NCBI GenBank assembly: GCA_963971285.1
Contig: OZ020247.1
Coordinates: 15,148,614 to 15,212,613 of the forward strand
Source of the DNA: Astropecten irregularis
Lineage: Eukaryota; Echinodermata; Asteroidea; Paxillosida; Astropectinidae
Reading direction: 5' to 3'
Length of the DNA stretch: 64,000 nt
The first letter of the stretch is position 1; each line of letters opens with the position of its first letter. The translations under genes and the position numbers were made by a program. Positions 43,901 through 56,604 of the stretch are shown in pieces. The notes beneath the pieces are model-generated. The model searched no databases and was not told where the DNA came from. It saw only the letters and a list, made by a program, of their open reading frames with translations.

Positions 43901-46900
43901 ATTAGAAGAGGCAAAAGATACAGTTAAAAAATTTAGCTTCTGTGACAGAAATGACACAAAATGTACATTGTGCTGCATTTCTTCCCAACAAACTCAGACA
44001 AAGGATACAATAGTTGATTGTCAGGCTATAGTTCCCAACCGGCAGGCCTTTGTCAAAGACGGTGTTTGCCTGGTTGATCACTCTCCGGTAAAGCTTGCGG
44101 AAATTGGGCAGAGCGGCAGTCCGCATCCACACCATGAAGTCTTCATTGGTGTATCCGCCAATATCTTGGATACTCTGCTGCCAGTTAGGAGGGTTAGTTG
44201 TTCCATTAAAGTCTATAAATTAAACAAAATAGAGACAGGAATTTAAGCACCAGTGCTCACAAACTTAAACCTGTGTTGACGATTACTTGAACAGCTTCTA
44301 TTACTTAAAACTCAGTGTAGTGACTATTAAATTTGCAAGTATGAAAATCCTTACTTGTCGGGTTGCCGAATTTGACATCTTTGTCACTGTTCCAAGCTAT
44401 ACCAGTGCCGTTCAGGGTGACATCTTCATTCATGCTCATATCGTCATCATGGAATGTGAGAGTAAACGTATCTGTCAAAATAATATAAAATATACAAGTA
44501 TTAAAGTCAATACAAGTAATAAATTGCTGCAAACTGCTCATCAGTCAAAATAATGACCCGAAATTGATAAAATGCTAGGAGTTAGGTGGGCGATAAAGAT
44601 CCTGCTAGGATCAAAATGCCAGACGCGTTTCAATCCCAGCAGGATCGTTATCGAAGGCTTCAATAAAAGATCCTGCTGGAATCGAAATGTGTCAGGCCTT
44701 CCTGACTCCTAGCAAGAATAATAAATAAGCGAAATGTATCATAACCACGGGCTTAAAGGTAGTATCCAGGCCTCAAATTAAAAATTTTTTAGGGCACGGC
44801 CACTTTGGCCTTGAATGAAGCCAAATTTTAAAGGGCACCAAGGCCATGAGGCAGGGCACCAAGGCCAAATCGGGTATATTGAAAAAAGGGCACCGAGGCC
44901 ACAAAGAAAAAACATAAAGAAAGAAGATTTTCTCAGGTTCTTGTGGGTTGTTTTATTTAGGAAGAATTGTGGTTAACAAACAATAATCACAGTACAGTGT
45001 ACACTCACACTAAACCTACATGTACTTGTTTTTAGTAACCTTCTTAGTAAAAATCTATTGCCGATACATGAGAGAATGGTGTCGATGTTGTGTACGGTCT
45101 GCCGTTTGAATGCATCTGTGGACTTGACTTGAAGTTCAACTCCCTCAATAATATTTATAGCAAAATATTCTATAGAAACGAACAAATATAAATGAACTCG
45201 CAATTTCATTCACAAATGTATCAAAATTCAGTGAAAATGTTTGCTATAAACTAAGGCTGAGTCATCTCGGAATTTTTTTGTTCGGAACCCGACCAAGTTT
45301 TTTCGGTCGGGATCCGGTTCCGATAAATGAATTCACGAACAATTACATACTTTGGTGACCCCCAAAAAAAAGAAAAACATTTTAAAAATCACATCGAACA
45401 CGTGCGAAAACATAACACGGTTGAAGTTCCGAGTGTTGTTACACCGATCATTCTTCCTTCCTCCATGCACCGATGTACGCATGTAATTTAGTTGCAAGAT
45501 CCCTGTAAAATATTCCTTCCCAAAATATTCAGAAGTACCAAAAATCGCATTTTCCTGATCAGCCAAATCTTACTTGAATTTCAGTCAGTAATTTTTGTCT
45601 AAACATCGTGAAATCCTTCCGAAATCAACGGTCGCACTGTGAGTGCGAGTGTGAGTGCGAGTGTTTCTTCCTCAATGGTATAGACGTAAACAATCATCGC
45701 GCACGCCATGCCATTGAATTTCCCATGCATGATACTGGTACTCCGCGCAAAGTGCACCAGCTCAACCACGTGCCTCGGCAGGAAGCTTTCCGTACATGTA
45801 CACATGATGTTCATCAACATGTGTACAGTACACAATTTTTACTTACGATGTGTGTATGTGGCATGAATGGTGAAGTAGCGCTCGGCCGCACCGGCCCATG
45901 CCGCCGGCCATGCGCGCGATGCCAGTCAGCTGCGGTTGTTTTGGGCCGATCGAGAGCGGTGCATCGCACCGTTCAAGGTTCGGTGAATTATTTACCATCG
46001 ACGATAACAACATTGTCAAGATGAAAAAGGGCACGACGGCCATCACAGAAAAAGGGCCCGGCCACTTGTGGACGAGAAGAGGCTAATTTTTCCAGGGGCA
46101 CCACGGCCAGTAAGAGGGGCATCGACGGCCATGGCCGTCGTGGCCGCCATTAAATTTGAGGCCTGAGTATCATACTTTGGTTTTTGTCAAAGAAGTACAG
46201 ATTCATTGGCAAAAATATAAAGGAAGATACAGTCACAGTCATCTGTGAAAATTTCAGCCCCATACGATGCCCACTTTTTTAGAAAATTGTGAAAAACGGC
46301 CACAGTATTTCTTAAGTCTTTTCTCTTTTATTTTTGATCTTTTAAAAGATCAAAAAGATTTTCGGTCGTTGTTTTACTAATTTCTGGATAAAAACACCAT
46401 TTCAGGCGGAAACATTTTAAAGGTAGGTTTCTACCACCACCATCTTCATACCCTGAAAGTTATACGTAAATATGTGAACATGTCTGTTTTGGTCTCTTAC
46501 CAAAGTATGATACTACCTTTAAAGGAGAGTGGAGCCAAGGACACAAAGGGAATGACATGTGGCTCACGTGGAGCTGCGATATTTCAATCTCCTCCACCTA
46601 CTATCTCTCAGTCTCACACACCTCTGTTTCTCTCACAACGTTCAGGCATCTTACCATTAAACAGGCTGTTCGCGATAGCACCACACGGTGCAATGGGCTT
46701 CAAGTCCGTGGTATTCACATCTCCGACGTCCCTGTTTTCGTACGGCTTACAGTCTGTGCTCACGCCCGTCTGTGAGGCCTGTACTCCCAGCAGCTGTAGA
46801 TCATCACGGGAGTTCACGTAGCGCCGGTGATTCTGATAGTAGTTGGTTAACATGTACAGCATGTAGACTTGTCCCTGTGTGTGTGATAAGGAAGCCCGGA

Positions 46901-49900
46901 TTTATGATTTCATTGATTTATAATTTATAAATTGATGCATTTCAGATCCATGTTCCATTTCGCACTGCATGATTTAACACTGTACCAATAACTGCGGAAA
47001 CTACCTGCAGTCTTTTACTTACTTTCTGTATGCATGAAATACTGGTTACAATCTTGTATGTGTACCGTTATGCAGTATATTTGGGTCATATGTGATTCAA
47101 ATTGAGAGCAAAGGCATATTATAAAGGCTATCAGATGATACTGGAGCTTAGCTAAGTACCAACCTCCATAGCTGTATTCAGTTCAAACGCCACAGTGCAC
47201 ATACAGGAGATCCCCATGTTTGGTTGACTGTCAAAAAGGTCTTTACAGGTAGACGTCTCATTAGTAGTGGCATTCACATAGGTGCAGTCAGTGTACGGAA
47301 TTACCTTCTCTTGCACCTGAACAGAAAACCAACATGACAGATACTCACTTAAAGGTAATATTATACTTTGTTTTTTATTAATGCAGATTCATGGGCAAAA
47401 CTATCAAGGAAGATGCAGTAACAGTCATCTGTGAAATTTTCAGTCCCATACAGTGCCCACTTTTTGAGAAATCAGTGAAAAACAGCCACAGTATTTCTTA
47501 ATTTTTTCACCGTAATTTTTTTTCTTTAAAAGATCAAAATTGTCTTTGGTCATTGGTTTTACTCTTTTCTGGATACATGCAGCATTTCAGGGCGAACATT
47601 TTAAATCACAATCTTTATACCCTGTAAGTTATATGTAAATCTGTGAAGATTTCTGTTTCGGTAATGGTACCAAAGTATGATACTACATTTAAATTAAGAT
47701 CAATGATGACTACAGCTTAAAGGGGGAAAATATCACAAATTCAAGCGCTGTCGAGACTATAATGAATTGAGCAAGCATTTCCCACACCACAGAGATACTG
47801 ACAAAAATGTCTGTGAACAGAAACATGCAAATTGCCAAGGCTGTGTAACATGACAATGAATGGGTCAAATACATCCTAACTACCGGTATGTAAGAGTTAT
47901 AGCTAGGAGCCTTCCGCAATCCTAAAGTACATTACATGTTGGGTCTGTTAACTCCATACAAAGTAATGATATTTGCAACATGTGCTGCAAGTCCTAGAGT
48001 ACAGTCAGATTTTGGCAGGTCTGGTGGCAAGATCCAATTCCTCCCCGCACTGCATAATTTAGCCGTGCACAAGATACAAATATGCACACAATCCATATTC
48101 AAGCATTGGTCAGAACACCATGAAAAGGGCTTTATCGTGGGGTAGTGGGGGAGGCTAAGGTGGAATTTTGGCTGGCAATCTTCTAATGACTTACATTGTT
48201 TGAAGTAACAAGGAAAAGGGCACCGAGGGGTACAAATATGACGCCGATGATGAAGAAAGCTGGGAGTACAGTACCAGCTGTCAAGATGGGTTGCCATGCT
48301 GGTAGCCTCTGCTGCTTGAAAGCTGTGTCTGTGGATTGGAAAAATGTAAAATCGAATACATGTTTGTATGTACATGTAGATAGGGTTGAGATAGGGGCCT
48401 ACTGAGTACTGGTATGTCCTTTTAGTTTTAGTTTTAAGGTTTATTCCACAGCAATACCACAATCACACTGATTGTGGTATCGCACCAAATTTAATCCCAT
48501 AATCCTTTGCAGTTTGCATTTGTGATATGGTCGGCATTCCCAGAGATGTACAACTCTTCAATCTTCATCTGTTGGGTCTGGGTACCAACTAACCAGAGTG
48601 GACTAATCTCAGAGAATGCCATAAGATCTACATGTATGATCAAGTCCAGGAAATAATGAAAGAATTTTGTTTTTTGCCTCACTGGTTATAAATGCAAGTA
48701 GGGCCTATAGTACCAGTACCAGCACGGTTGCGATGATCGTAACCCTAGGCTAGGTCTGACATGACAGATCTACTCTAGGGTTACAGTCCCCAAGTCAGAC
48801 CTAAGGTTACGATCATCGCAACTAGTACTAGCAGTGAGTTTGGTCACTGGGTTGATTATGTTGGTAAAAAACTAGGCCTTAAGTTACGCCTATCAATCAA
48901 TTGCTAAATCTGAATTAGGACTAGGCCTAGGGCTTAGTTAGGGGCCTAGAGTAATTCTGGCGATTGTGGGTTAACGGGATCCCAAAACACATTGATTTTT
49001 TTGGCTCTGAACTAACTTCTACTCCTCAAAAATGATACTTTTGACTTTCAGCAAATGTTCCTGGGTCCTTAAAAGCCTACATTGAAGAAATTTGTTAAAC
49101 ATTTCAGGGTTAAAATTCAATTTTCTTACGCGCTTCTTGTAAACTTTAAAACAGACCGTCTGATCGCGTGAGGCCATTTTGTCTGGTCTGGTTAGTCTAG
49201 TGCCCAGACCCAACAGATCAAGAGTCCTCAAAATGTCAGAGTGGAAACCAGACTATTCTCGTCTGCGGCCGTCCGTGCGGCGGTGAAATGTTACAATCTT
49301 GGTTACCGTTTTTACCCCATAATTTCCCTCAAAAATCAAAGCCCTGCCCTCTTTTCAAAAAATTAAGCTTGGTAATATAGAGGAGGAGACCAACAAAGTA
49401 TATGTAGGTAAGTTACTTTTCAAAAAGAAGTTTCCTTTCCTTTATAGTTTTAGGACCCGTAAAGCTACAATCCCCGTAATTCTCACCCCTCTGGCTCTAG
49501 TCGTTAATTACTCGGTCATAGGAACGGAAGCCTGGAATTTAACGGAGGCCACAGCCTTTGTTGCCTTGGTGCCCCTTCAAATATTTCCATAGACATTTAT
49601 TTAGGCCTAGGCCCTATCATGATTATGATTTTCAAATGGAAGTGCCCCTTGCAAATGCAATGGAAAAGTGGCCTTTCCACTTTTTCAGAACCAAATTGCA
49701 ACGAGTGAAAACATGAACCACCTAGCCTACAATGTCACCATAAACATGCTAATCAGATATGGCTAAGATTGGGCATTTTGACTTGAACTTGAAAGTTGAA
49801 GTTGAACCACTCCCTTTTTTCATCACTCAGTCTGTGCGACTTAACCAGTTGACTGATTCGACCATGGCCATGTCGACTAACACTAACTTGTGTCAGTGTA

Positions 49901-50109
49901 GGCTGGGCCCGCCTACCCTGAATTTGTTTCCTCTATATCTTGCCCAAACCTCACATATTTTGCTCAGACTTACTTGCAGGCTTGTTACTCTTTTTCTTCT
50001 CTTGTGTTTCTTCCTTGTCGGGTTCGTTCAATTTTGCCGTTGAATTGGAATTTTCACGATCAGCATTGGATTTGGCAGAGGCCGTCTGTCTTTCCCTTAC
50101 CTCGGCCAT
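37927..50109 (-). CDS. TMEM30A: TMEM30A/CDC50-family P4-ATPase beta subunit
   Basis: CDC50-family chaperone and beta subunit of P4-ATPase phospholipid flippases, needed for their ER exit and activity. Minus-strand exons: 49974-50109 (ATG 50107-50109, A at -3, G at +4), 48195-48328, 47164-47316, 46655-46874, 44355-44471, 44009-44212, 43042-43207, 37927-37972 (TAA). Phases join to 391 aa (human 361). The cytosolic N-tail is charged and low-complexity; then [19 protein letters not shown] and TM1 (about 60-86). The ectodomain carries [38 protein letters not shown] and YPVHMFDG, several N-glycosylation sequons (NAT, NET, NTT, NDT, NGT, NYS) and paired cysteines. TM2 is about 347-372. The tail ends [15 protein letters not shown], similar in kind to the human C-terminus. 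Exon 8 lies 5 kb from exon 7 and rests on phase, the acceptor TTTGCAG and length. TMEM30B in vertebrates is intronless, so the intron-rich structure favours the TMEM30A type. Confidence 0.93.
37973..43041. other. Large last intron of TMEM30A, no gene seen
   Basis: About 5.07 kb of AT-rich sequence between the last two coding exons of TMEM30A. It holds low-complexity purine/CA-rich DNA at about 40545-40620 and no recognisable coding region; reading frames here are short and lack any family resemblance. Confidence 0.6.
44574..44713. repeat. Inverted-repeat element GCTAGGAGTTAGG
   Basis: GCTAGGAGTTAGG / CCTGACTCCTAGC arms, with internal GATCCTGCTgGGATC blocks. A half-copy (GATCCTGCTATAGGATCGAA to CCTCCTAACTCC) occurs at about 31097-31143. 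In TMEM30A intron 4. Confidence 0.6.
44757..46518. mobile_element. Family B TTAA-flanked MITE, interrupted
   Basis: Terminal AGGTAGTATCATACTTTGG and its inverse, bordered by TTAA at 44753-44756 and 46519-46522. Without the 1.4 kb insertion it is about 357 bp, matching the copy at 27312. Confidence 0.78.
44767..46165. mobile_element. 1.4 kb element with GGGCACCAAGGCCAC-type subterminal repeats
   Basis: Ends CAGGCCTCAAATT and AATTTGAGGCCTG are inverted repeats. The 6-bp AGTATC is duplicated on both sides (44761-44766 and 46166-46171), inside a family B element whose uninterrupted copies show the empty site. Both arms carry repeated GGGCACcaaGGCCac-like blocks. A 138-codon frame at 45608-46024 is not recognisable. 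It lies in TMEM30A intron 4. Confidence 0.8.
47353..47688. mobile_element. Family B MITE
   Basis: TTAA at 47349-47352 and 47689-47692. Same ends and core as the copy at 27312. In TMEM30A intron 2. Confidence 0.75.
48727..48832. repeat. Inverted-repeat element GTTGCGATGATCGTAACC
   Basis: Arms GTTGCGATGATCGTAACC and GGTTACGATCATCGCAAC pair, extending into TAGGTCTGAC/GTCAGACCTA. In TMEM30A intron 1. Confidence 0.68.
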
Positions 50110-50475
50110 TTTGGAATGTACATTTCGCTGGTAATCTAACGTTAGACTTCCCAATGGTATTATTCGTGGGTTATCGATTAATTTTCGTGTTTGGGTGTTT
50201 TTGGAGACGTTACTTTACGGTTAATTTTGGATCCAAAGGTATCCTATTGACCTTACTCAGCTGGAAATGTTTGTCCATGTAATATTATATTCCACTGAAA
50301 CAAATATTTCGAATATCAATGTTTTTGTTGTTGGAAAATGTAGCCTTCATTTGCACTTATATTTAGAAAAGACTTACACAAGTCTAAATTGTAGTAATTG
50401 GTACTCTGCAGCCCAAACGCGACACATTATTCATATTTCCTATATATTTTATAAATATCCACTCCTTCTCAGCCA

Positions 50476-50547
50476 TCCCATGTGGTCTAGTGGTTAGGAT
50501 TCGTGGTTTTCACCCACGCGGCCCGGGTTCGATTCCCGGCATGGGAA
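50476..50547 (+). tRNA. tRNA-Glu (UUC), copy 10
   Basis: Complete tRNA-Glu with anticodon TTC and intact A and B boxes, followed by a T7 terminator. It stands about 370 bp upstream of the TMEM30A start codon, divergent from that gene. Its flanks differ from the array at 28.3 kb. Confidence 0.88.
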
Positions 50548-51084
50548 AGCTGTTTTTTTCCCCTTTTGCTTCCATAATTTTAATTGATTACAGAATTTTC
50601 TTTCGCCCATTTTATCACTTTTCATGTCACTTTTTGACATAAATGCTTTACTCTCCAATATTCCCATGGAAATCAAAGGTTTATCGAAATCATGACATTG
50701 CAAGCAATACACACGATTTACAAGAAAAGGAGAGTTTATTATAATTTAATTCTTCTTTGAAAGGATTAATGAAAGAAATAGATGATACTCTGTAAGTCAG
50801 TACTATGTGATTTAAATACCATATATAATAAACTCAACATTCCACTGTTATATAAAATATGTGCAAAGTTATTTAGTATAATATATTGTAGCTATAAAGC
50901 TATACCACTTTGGTCGATTCTACCTTCTGAACTAATTTAAAGCTAAAATACTTGACCCGGACACGCCCACCCAGCACTGGCTCCAATACTGTAGTTTCAA
51001 TCTTATGGCTGTCAAGTTGTATAAATGCTGATTAGAAATAATCGTTATGGGGATAACTTCATTTACATGTAGTAAGAAAAAAAA

Positions 51085-51423
51085 CCCAGAAATGTTCACA
51101 GATTTACGTTTAACTTACAGGGCATGAAGATGGTGGTAGTAGAAACATATCGTTAGAGATTTTCCGCCTGAAATAGTGACGTATTTATCCAGAAATTAGT
51201 AAAACAACGACCGAATTTTTGGGGGATCTTTTATTTGTTTTAAAAGGTCAAAAATAAAAGAGAAAAGACTTAAGAACTGTGGCAGTTCACCGTTTTCTCA
51301 AAAAGTGGCCACCGTATGGGACTGAAATGTTCACAGATGACTGTAACTACTGTATCTGTCTTGATATTTTTGCTCATGAATCTGTATTTCTTTGATAAAA
51401 AACAAATCCAGCATACTACTTTA
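51085..51423. mobile_element. Family B MITE, inverted, left end lost
   Basis: It carries the shared core from GAAATGTTCACAGATTTACG onward and the ACTGTATCTGTCTTGATATT block. The right end is AGCATACTACTTTAA. Confidence 0.6.
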
Positions 51424-53441
51424 ATACAGGAGATTATAAGCATATACCGCGCACGGCTCATGCAGCCCGGCCGTGCATATAAGCTTCTCCCTCCCGGCCC
51501 CTGAGTGGGCAGTCACCCGGTGCAGTTCCGATTAAATTTACTGAGTTGAGTTTGTTATGAGTATGCATTTTGTTGATTAACAAAAGGAAGGAAGCGGGAA
51601 ATTTAAAGTCTTTATTTTTAACACTGTTGAGGGACGAAGTGACATCTGATAGCGTCTGGAAATTATATACTAAGATGCAAAAGTCAAGGCCGTGTTGTTA
51701 TTTTTCTTTTCACAACTTTCTTTTGGATTTTGTCAAGATTTTTCCTATGATTGATCGATCGCCTCAACTATTTTTGACATGAAAGTATTTCATTTTTATG
51801 AGTCAATTGAGTTGAGGCCGTGTGATGTAGCATATTAACTAGGGAATTGCAAGTACATATCGCTTGTGATAATGATAAAAAGAAATAATAAGGCTTCATA
51901 ATGTACTCTATGCCGCTGTGAAAACATATAAAGATGTCAAATGTAAACATTAAAGAACAAAATATTCAGGGAATTTATTAACCCCAGTACGCAATTTACA
52001 ACTAAAAAGAAACAAAAAAGAGGTATGAAAACAAACAATTGAGCATCATAATTTTCATTTTTGTAGGATCCTATCCTAAAGATTAAACCCTAGATATAGC
52101 TAGAAAAGCAACGACGCCGGAGACACCTGCAATGTGTAATGTAGCCATGCAGGATGTAACAATGTACAATCATGTACACCGTACATGTTTGTGTGTCCAC
52201 ATTGTACACGGACAGTACGCGTACAGTACACAGCAAGCACGTCACCCATTCAATTCAAGCACGGTCGCATGGATAAAAGCATGGTCATTTGCATTTCTGG
52301 AGATCACTACACATGCGCACGAACCGTTTCAAAAGGGGGCTTTAGATAGCGGTACACGCAGTGAAGGTTTTACTAACTGTGACTGGGTATACAACCCGTT
52401 TAGCTTGGTCGGCCAAACTGCACTATTACAGTTATCTTTGCGCAGAGGCGATATCGTAACCAATGAGGTTTATCCGAGGTGCGATTATTGCTAGTTGAAA
52501 ACTTATCCCAATACCCCGCAATGACGACGTGAAATACCGTCGGCATATGCAATTTTTGATGGTCTCTACGGAGACCCAATAAACGAAATAAAGATAGAAA
52601 TGAGCAACTGATAGTAGTAGACAAGCAAGATTAGGAAAAATTAATTTGTATAATGCACCTCCCAATTATACTTCCTCATACTTACGGTATTAGGCAAAAA
52701 ATGCCTTAAAAAATTGCATTCTTTATCATTCGTATACTATTTCTGCCTCGACATTACTTTTAGGACATTTCCTTCTACCCCCAATCAATACTCATTTCAA
52801 GAATCATAATTTCTTTGACATTTTACATTTCTGCTACAACATGTCCCCCACTCTTAACATACACATTTCGTGCTTGCATTGTAACAAATCTAATATAATA
52901 TTTTAATAATTATAATCATCAAATAAAGGCCGAGACGGTCTTTGTGGGGTAATCTTACTTCGCAAAATGTTTAATTGATCTTATAAGATAAATGTGAAGC
53001 ATCCCTATGACACCAAACATATTTCTTTCTACATCATGCAATCAACAATTACAAAAGGGAACAGTACTATTCTACATACGGAAAAAATACATTCCATAAC
53101 TACCATGTACACAGTTCATTTCACCATTTTATTACATTAACCATACAATATTCACAATATCAGGAGATTATAACAATGTAGATTATATTTATACTTTCTT
53201 ACATATTGCATATTATTCGAGATACAGAGGCTGTAATAAAACACATGAGAAATAATGCTAGAGAATTACAGGAAATTAGGTTCAACATTAATTAAAAGCA
53301 AATTACTTTGTTAACGCAAGAAAGGTATTATTTTGAAATGTAACAGAAATAACAGTAGGCTACACAGTGATACATAAATACTCTTCTACTGGCTCGAACT
53401 ACAACAATTCCTACGAACACAAACATTATTCTTAATATTAA

Positions 53442-53812
53442 AGGTACATGTTTAATACATGATTGGTAATGGCCACAGAACAGCATCGCACACTTTGTCT
53501 GATCCAGCACGTACATGTACATGAAATAACAAACCTGTGAACATTTGGACATCTAAGTCATGAGAAAATTGCGAAAACCAGACTCAATTTTTCTTAAAAA
53601 TGGTTTTGATCTTACCCCAAGATAAGATGTTTTCTTAACTGTTTTCGGTATTTGTTTTACTAATTTCTGGAGAAAATACACCATTTCAGATGGAAATATT
53701 TGAACGGTATGTTTCTACCAGTACCACCTTCATATCCTGAAAGTTATAGGTAAATCTGTGAACATTTCTGTTTGGGCATGTTACCAATCCTGTACTGTAC
53801 CTTCAAGAAAAA
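53442..53812. mobile_element. Family C MITE
   Basis: Left border TTAA (53438-53441) then AGGTACATG; the right end reads ACCAATCCTGTACTGTACCT. Complete core. Confidence 0.65.
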
Positions 53813-56604
53813 GCCTTATCGGGATATCCTTACCCTAGGCTTTGACAAGAAACAATAGGGGCCTAATCCTGCAAAATTTAACAGTCAAATCCTTTTGTCT
53901 GAGCATAAAGTAATTACAACAAGCTGTATAATATTTGAGCTACTTCAATCATTCATATTATAAAATAGACAAATTAAAAAGCAATTAACAATTTACATCT
54001 TTAAAGTAAAATGAGTTCCTGATTTGAATTTTTAACCGACCTAAAATTATCATCAGCACAATTTTAATAATTGTCTTTGTGTTACAATCAATAAATGCAA
54101 CCCACAATGGGAAAACAGTCAAACCCCTTCAGGAATTTTCAATTAAATACACACACAACTGAAACTGCATAATAAAGAAATAAGTAACAAAAGGATTATC
54201 AATAATTCTCTTTGGGTGGTTAAAGGCCGTAAATTGTATGTACAATTGTACATATTACAAAACCAAGCTTCAAAGAGCTAGGAAAAACACTAGTAAATTT
54301 TCAAATTAATCAGTTAATTTGTAGTGGTGCCATTATACAAATTCTTCCTAAAAATCAGAATTTCGGTTGTTTACTAAATGTTTCTCGTCCACGGGAAAAA
54401 TTCAGTGAATTGTTACCCATCCAACAAAGAATTTCAAATCACAAAAGCTACTTTGTATATGCCATTGGAGGCTTGACTCTGCTAGAGAAAATGTTTTGTT
54501 GCATATTTGTGAACATTTCATCTTGGGAAAGACCATGCTTGACCACAAGCTAGTTCAAATAAATGTTTCACAGTATACATGGTATACAATTCTGTGTCTA
54601 TACCATTTTTCACTGAAATGTTATAAAACTAATAGCTAGTGGAAATTTTGTAATCTAAACTGAGATGTTTAAAGAAATTCAAACAAAAAAACAAAAAAGG
54701 TTTAAAAGATAGCAATGTACAATGACCTGTACAATCCATGGATATGCACATGTACACAACGGAATCATCTTCTTTACATTTACATGATACATTGTCAAGC
54801 TTTTCTATCCATTTTGTTGTACTCTTTAAAAAAAAAACACCCCAGATTAGGAATACAAAAAGTCACATGAAATTTGGCAGGCTAGAAGAAATCTTGATAA
54901 AGTCACTCCTAATATCATTTCCTCTGCATTATTTCTATTTTGTATTATAGGCTCTTTAAGGTCAAAGGTCACAGCACTGACTGACAAGGAAAGAACCAAT
55001 ATCCACGTTTGAAAGCACCTGTTGTTTCATGATACGGAAGTCACCTCCCCGCTTGTGGTGATAACTTCATTAACAAACTGGCAAAAGAAAAAGATCGCTG
55101 TGCATTATAACTTTGATCTCACTTCTCACACATTCTCTGGGCTTTAACTTTAGGAAGGCAACAAGCCTCCAGCGGTTGCCATTATGCCCCTTTCATAAGT
55201 TCCACGAGAAACCCTGAGACACTATGGTTTCTGTCACAGAGGTGCTTTGAACCCTGCATACATGTAACCGCCCCTACAATCTGTAGTAAAGAATTTTGGA
55301 GTGGGCAAAGAATATTTCACTGTATCAGGATATGACCCAGAGGGGCGTCTTTGCATCTTATTAACCACCTGTTTTTAGTTAACAGATCAAGTACAACTTA
55401 ACAAGGATTGTGCAATTTATAATAGCTCTGACAAATAATAAACAATTTGATTTGCATAGGAATCAGGTAATATAAAAGGAACAAAATAATATAAAAACAA
55501 TGGTGTAAAAAATAATGATAAATCTCTTAACAAATTTTGATTTGCTGCTTAGGATCAAGTTAAGTTTGCAAGAATTTATCTTTAAAAGCATTGGGACAGG
55601 CACAGCAAAATGAACCCATTGCCACAAGCTAAATTAACAGCAATTGATATTTCCTGACACATGACTGGAGACCATCGCTGAATTAAAAAAAATAAAATTC
55701 TTGCGACAGACGGAAGAAAGATTGCCCCTATCTTTCGAACACATTTTGGTTTACCAAGCAGTGAAGACACAATTACCCAAAAGGAAACCAAATATAACCT
55801 GCAAGAGAACTCTCAAGATGTTCCTCATAATCTGCACTTGAACTCTGAGGAGTCATGTGCAAATTAATGGAATCAATTTTGGAGAGAGTGCAAAATTGAC
55901 ACGTTGAAGGTCGAAAAACTTTCACTCCTGTTATCCCGTGTAGCACATGTATGTGCACTTGCCACTATCGCGCCATTAACCAATGTACATCGTTGCGGTT
56001 TTGGCAGTGTATGAAACTCGACACCATTAATACTTGATATTTGTTATAGATTGTGATTAGGCTTTCGACTGGCTCTTTATCCGCTGCGTGCACACACCAA
56101 TGAGGGCGTAATGTGCCTCCCTCCATTCTATGATGGCAGAAAGGCAAAGTGGAATCACAGATTGGGTACCGTTAAACCCAAGCTACCCAACGGCATCACA
56201 CCTACGTGAACTGGCTAATTACATGAAAGACTCCATTATTATCTTAGATTCAAAACAGAGAGGAATACAGCATCTAAGCGGCTTGCATCGTTTAAAGCTT
56301 TCTCAGCTCTATGGTCCCAACTCAATCCCAATCTAACATACATCTCATTCTCAATAAATCAACTTGAACAAATTCTGAGGAGAAATCTTTGTAGCAACAG
56401 TGACATGCTCTAAAAGAATGGACATCAGCAAGTTGATGAGTTGTAGGCAGTTGAATGCGTAATGAAAATAACAAAATAATAGATTTCGTTTTTAAAACGT
56501 AACTCCAACTGAACATGTGTATGGGTATGTATCCTTAATGCAGCCTTAACTCATGATGGACTCTTCGCTAATCTCAGACTTGTAATTTGGCCCTGTGTTT
56601 AAAG

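Noticed and set aside
45608-46024. 138-codon open frame, a possible gene
   Set aside because: It lies wholly within the 1.4 kb mobile element, starts with a simple GTGCGA repeat translation (CECECECE) and matches no family I know.
47932-48462. 176-codon minus-strand frame over TMEM30A exon 2
   Set aside because: It is out of frame with the conserved exon at 48195-48328 and is a shadow of that exon plus intron.
50152-50154. Upstream in-frame start for TMEM30A giving 15 extra residues
   Set aside because: The codon is TTG, while the ATG at 50107-50109 has a good context (A at -3, G at +4).
56130-56336. 68-codon frame between TMEM30A and PHETA
   Set aside because: No recognisable domain, no splice context and no neighbouring coding segments.
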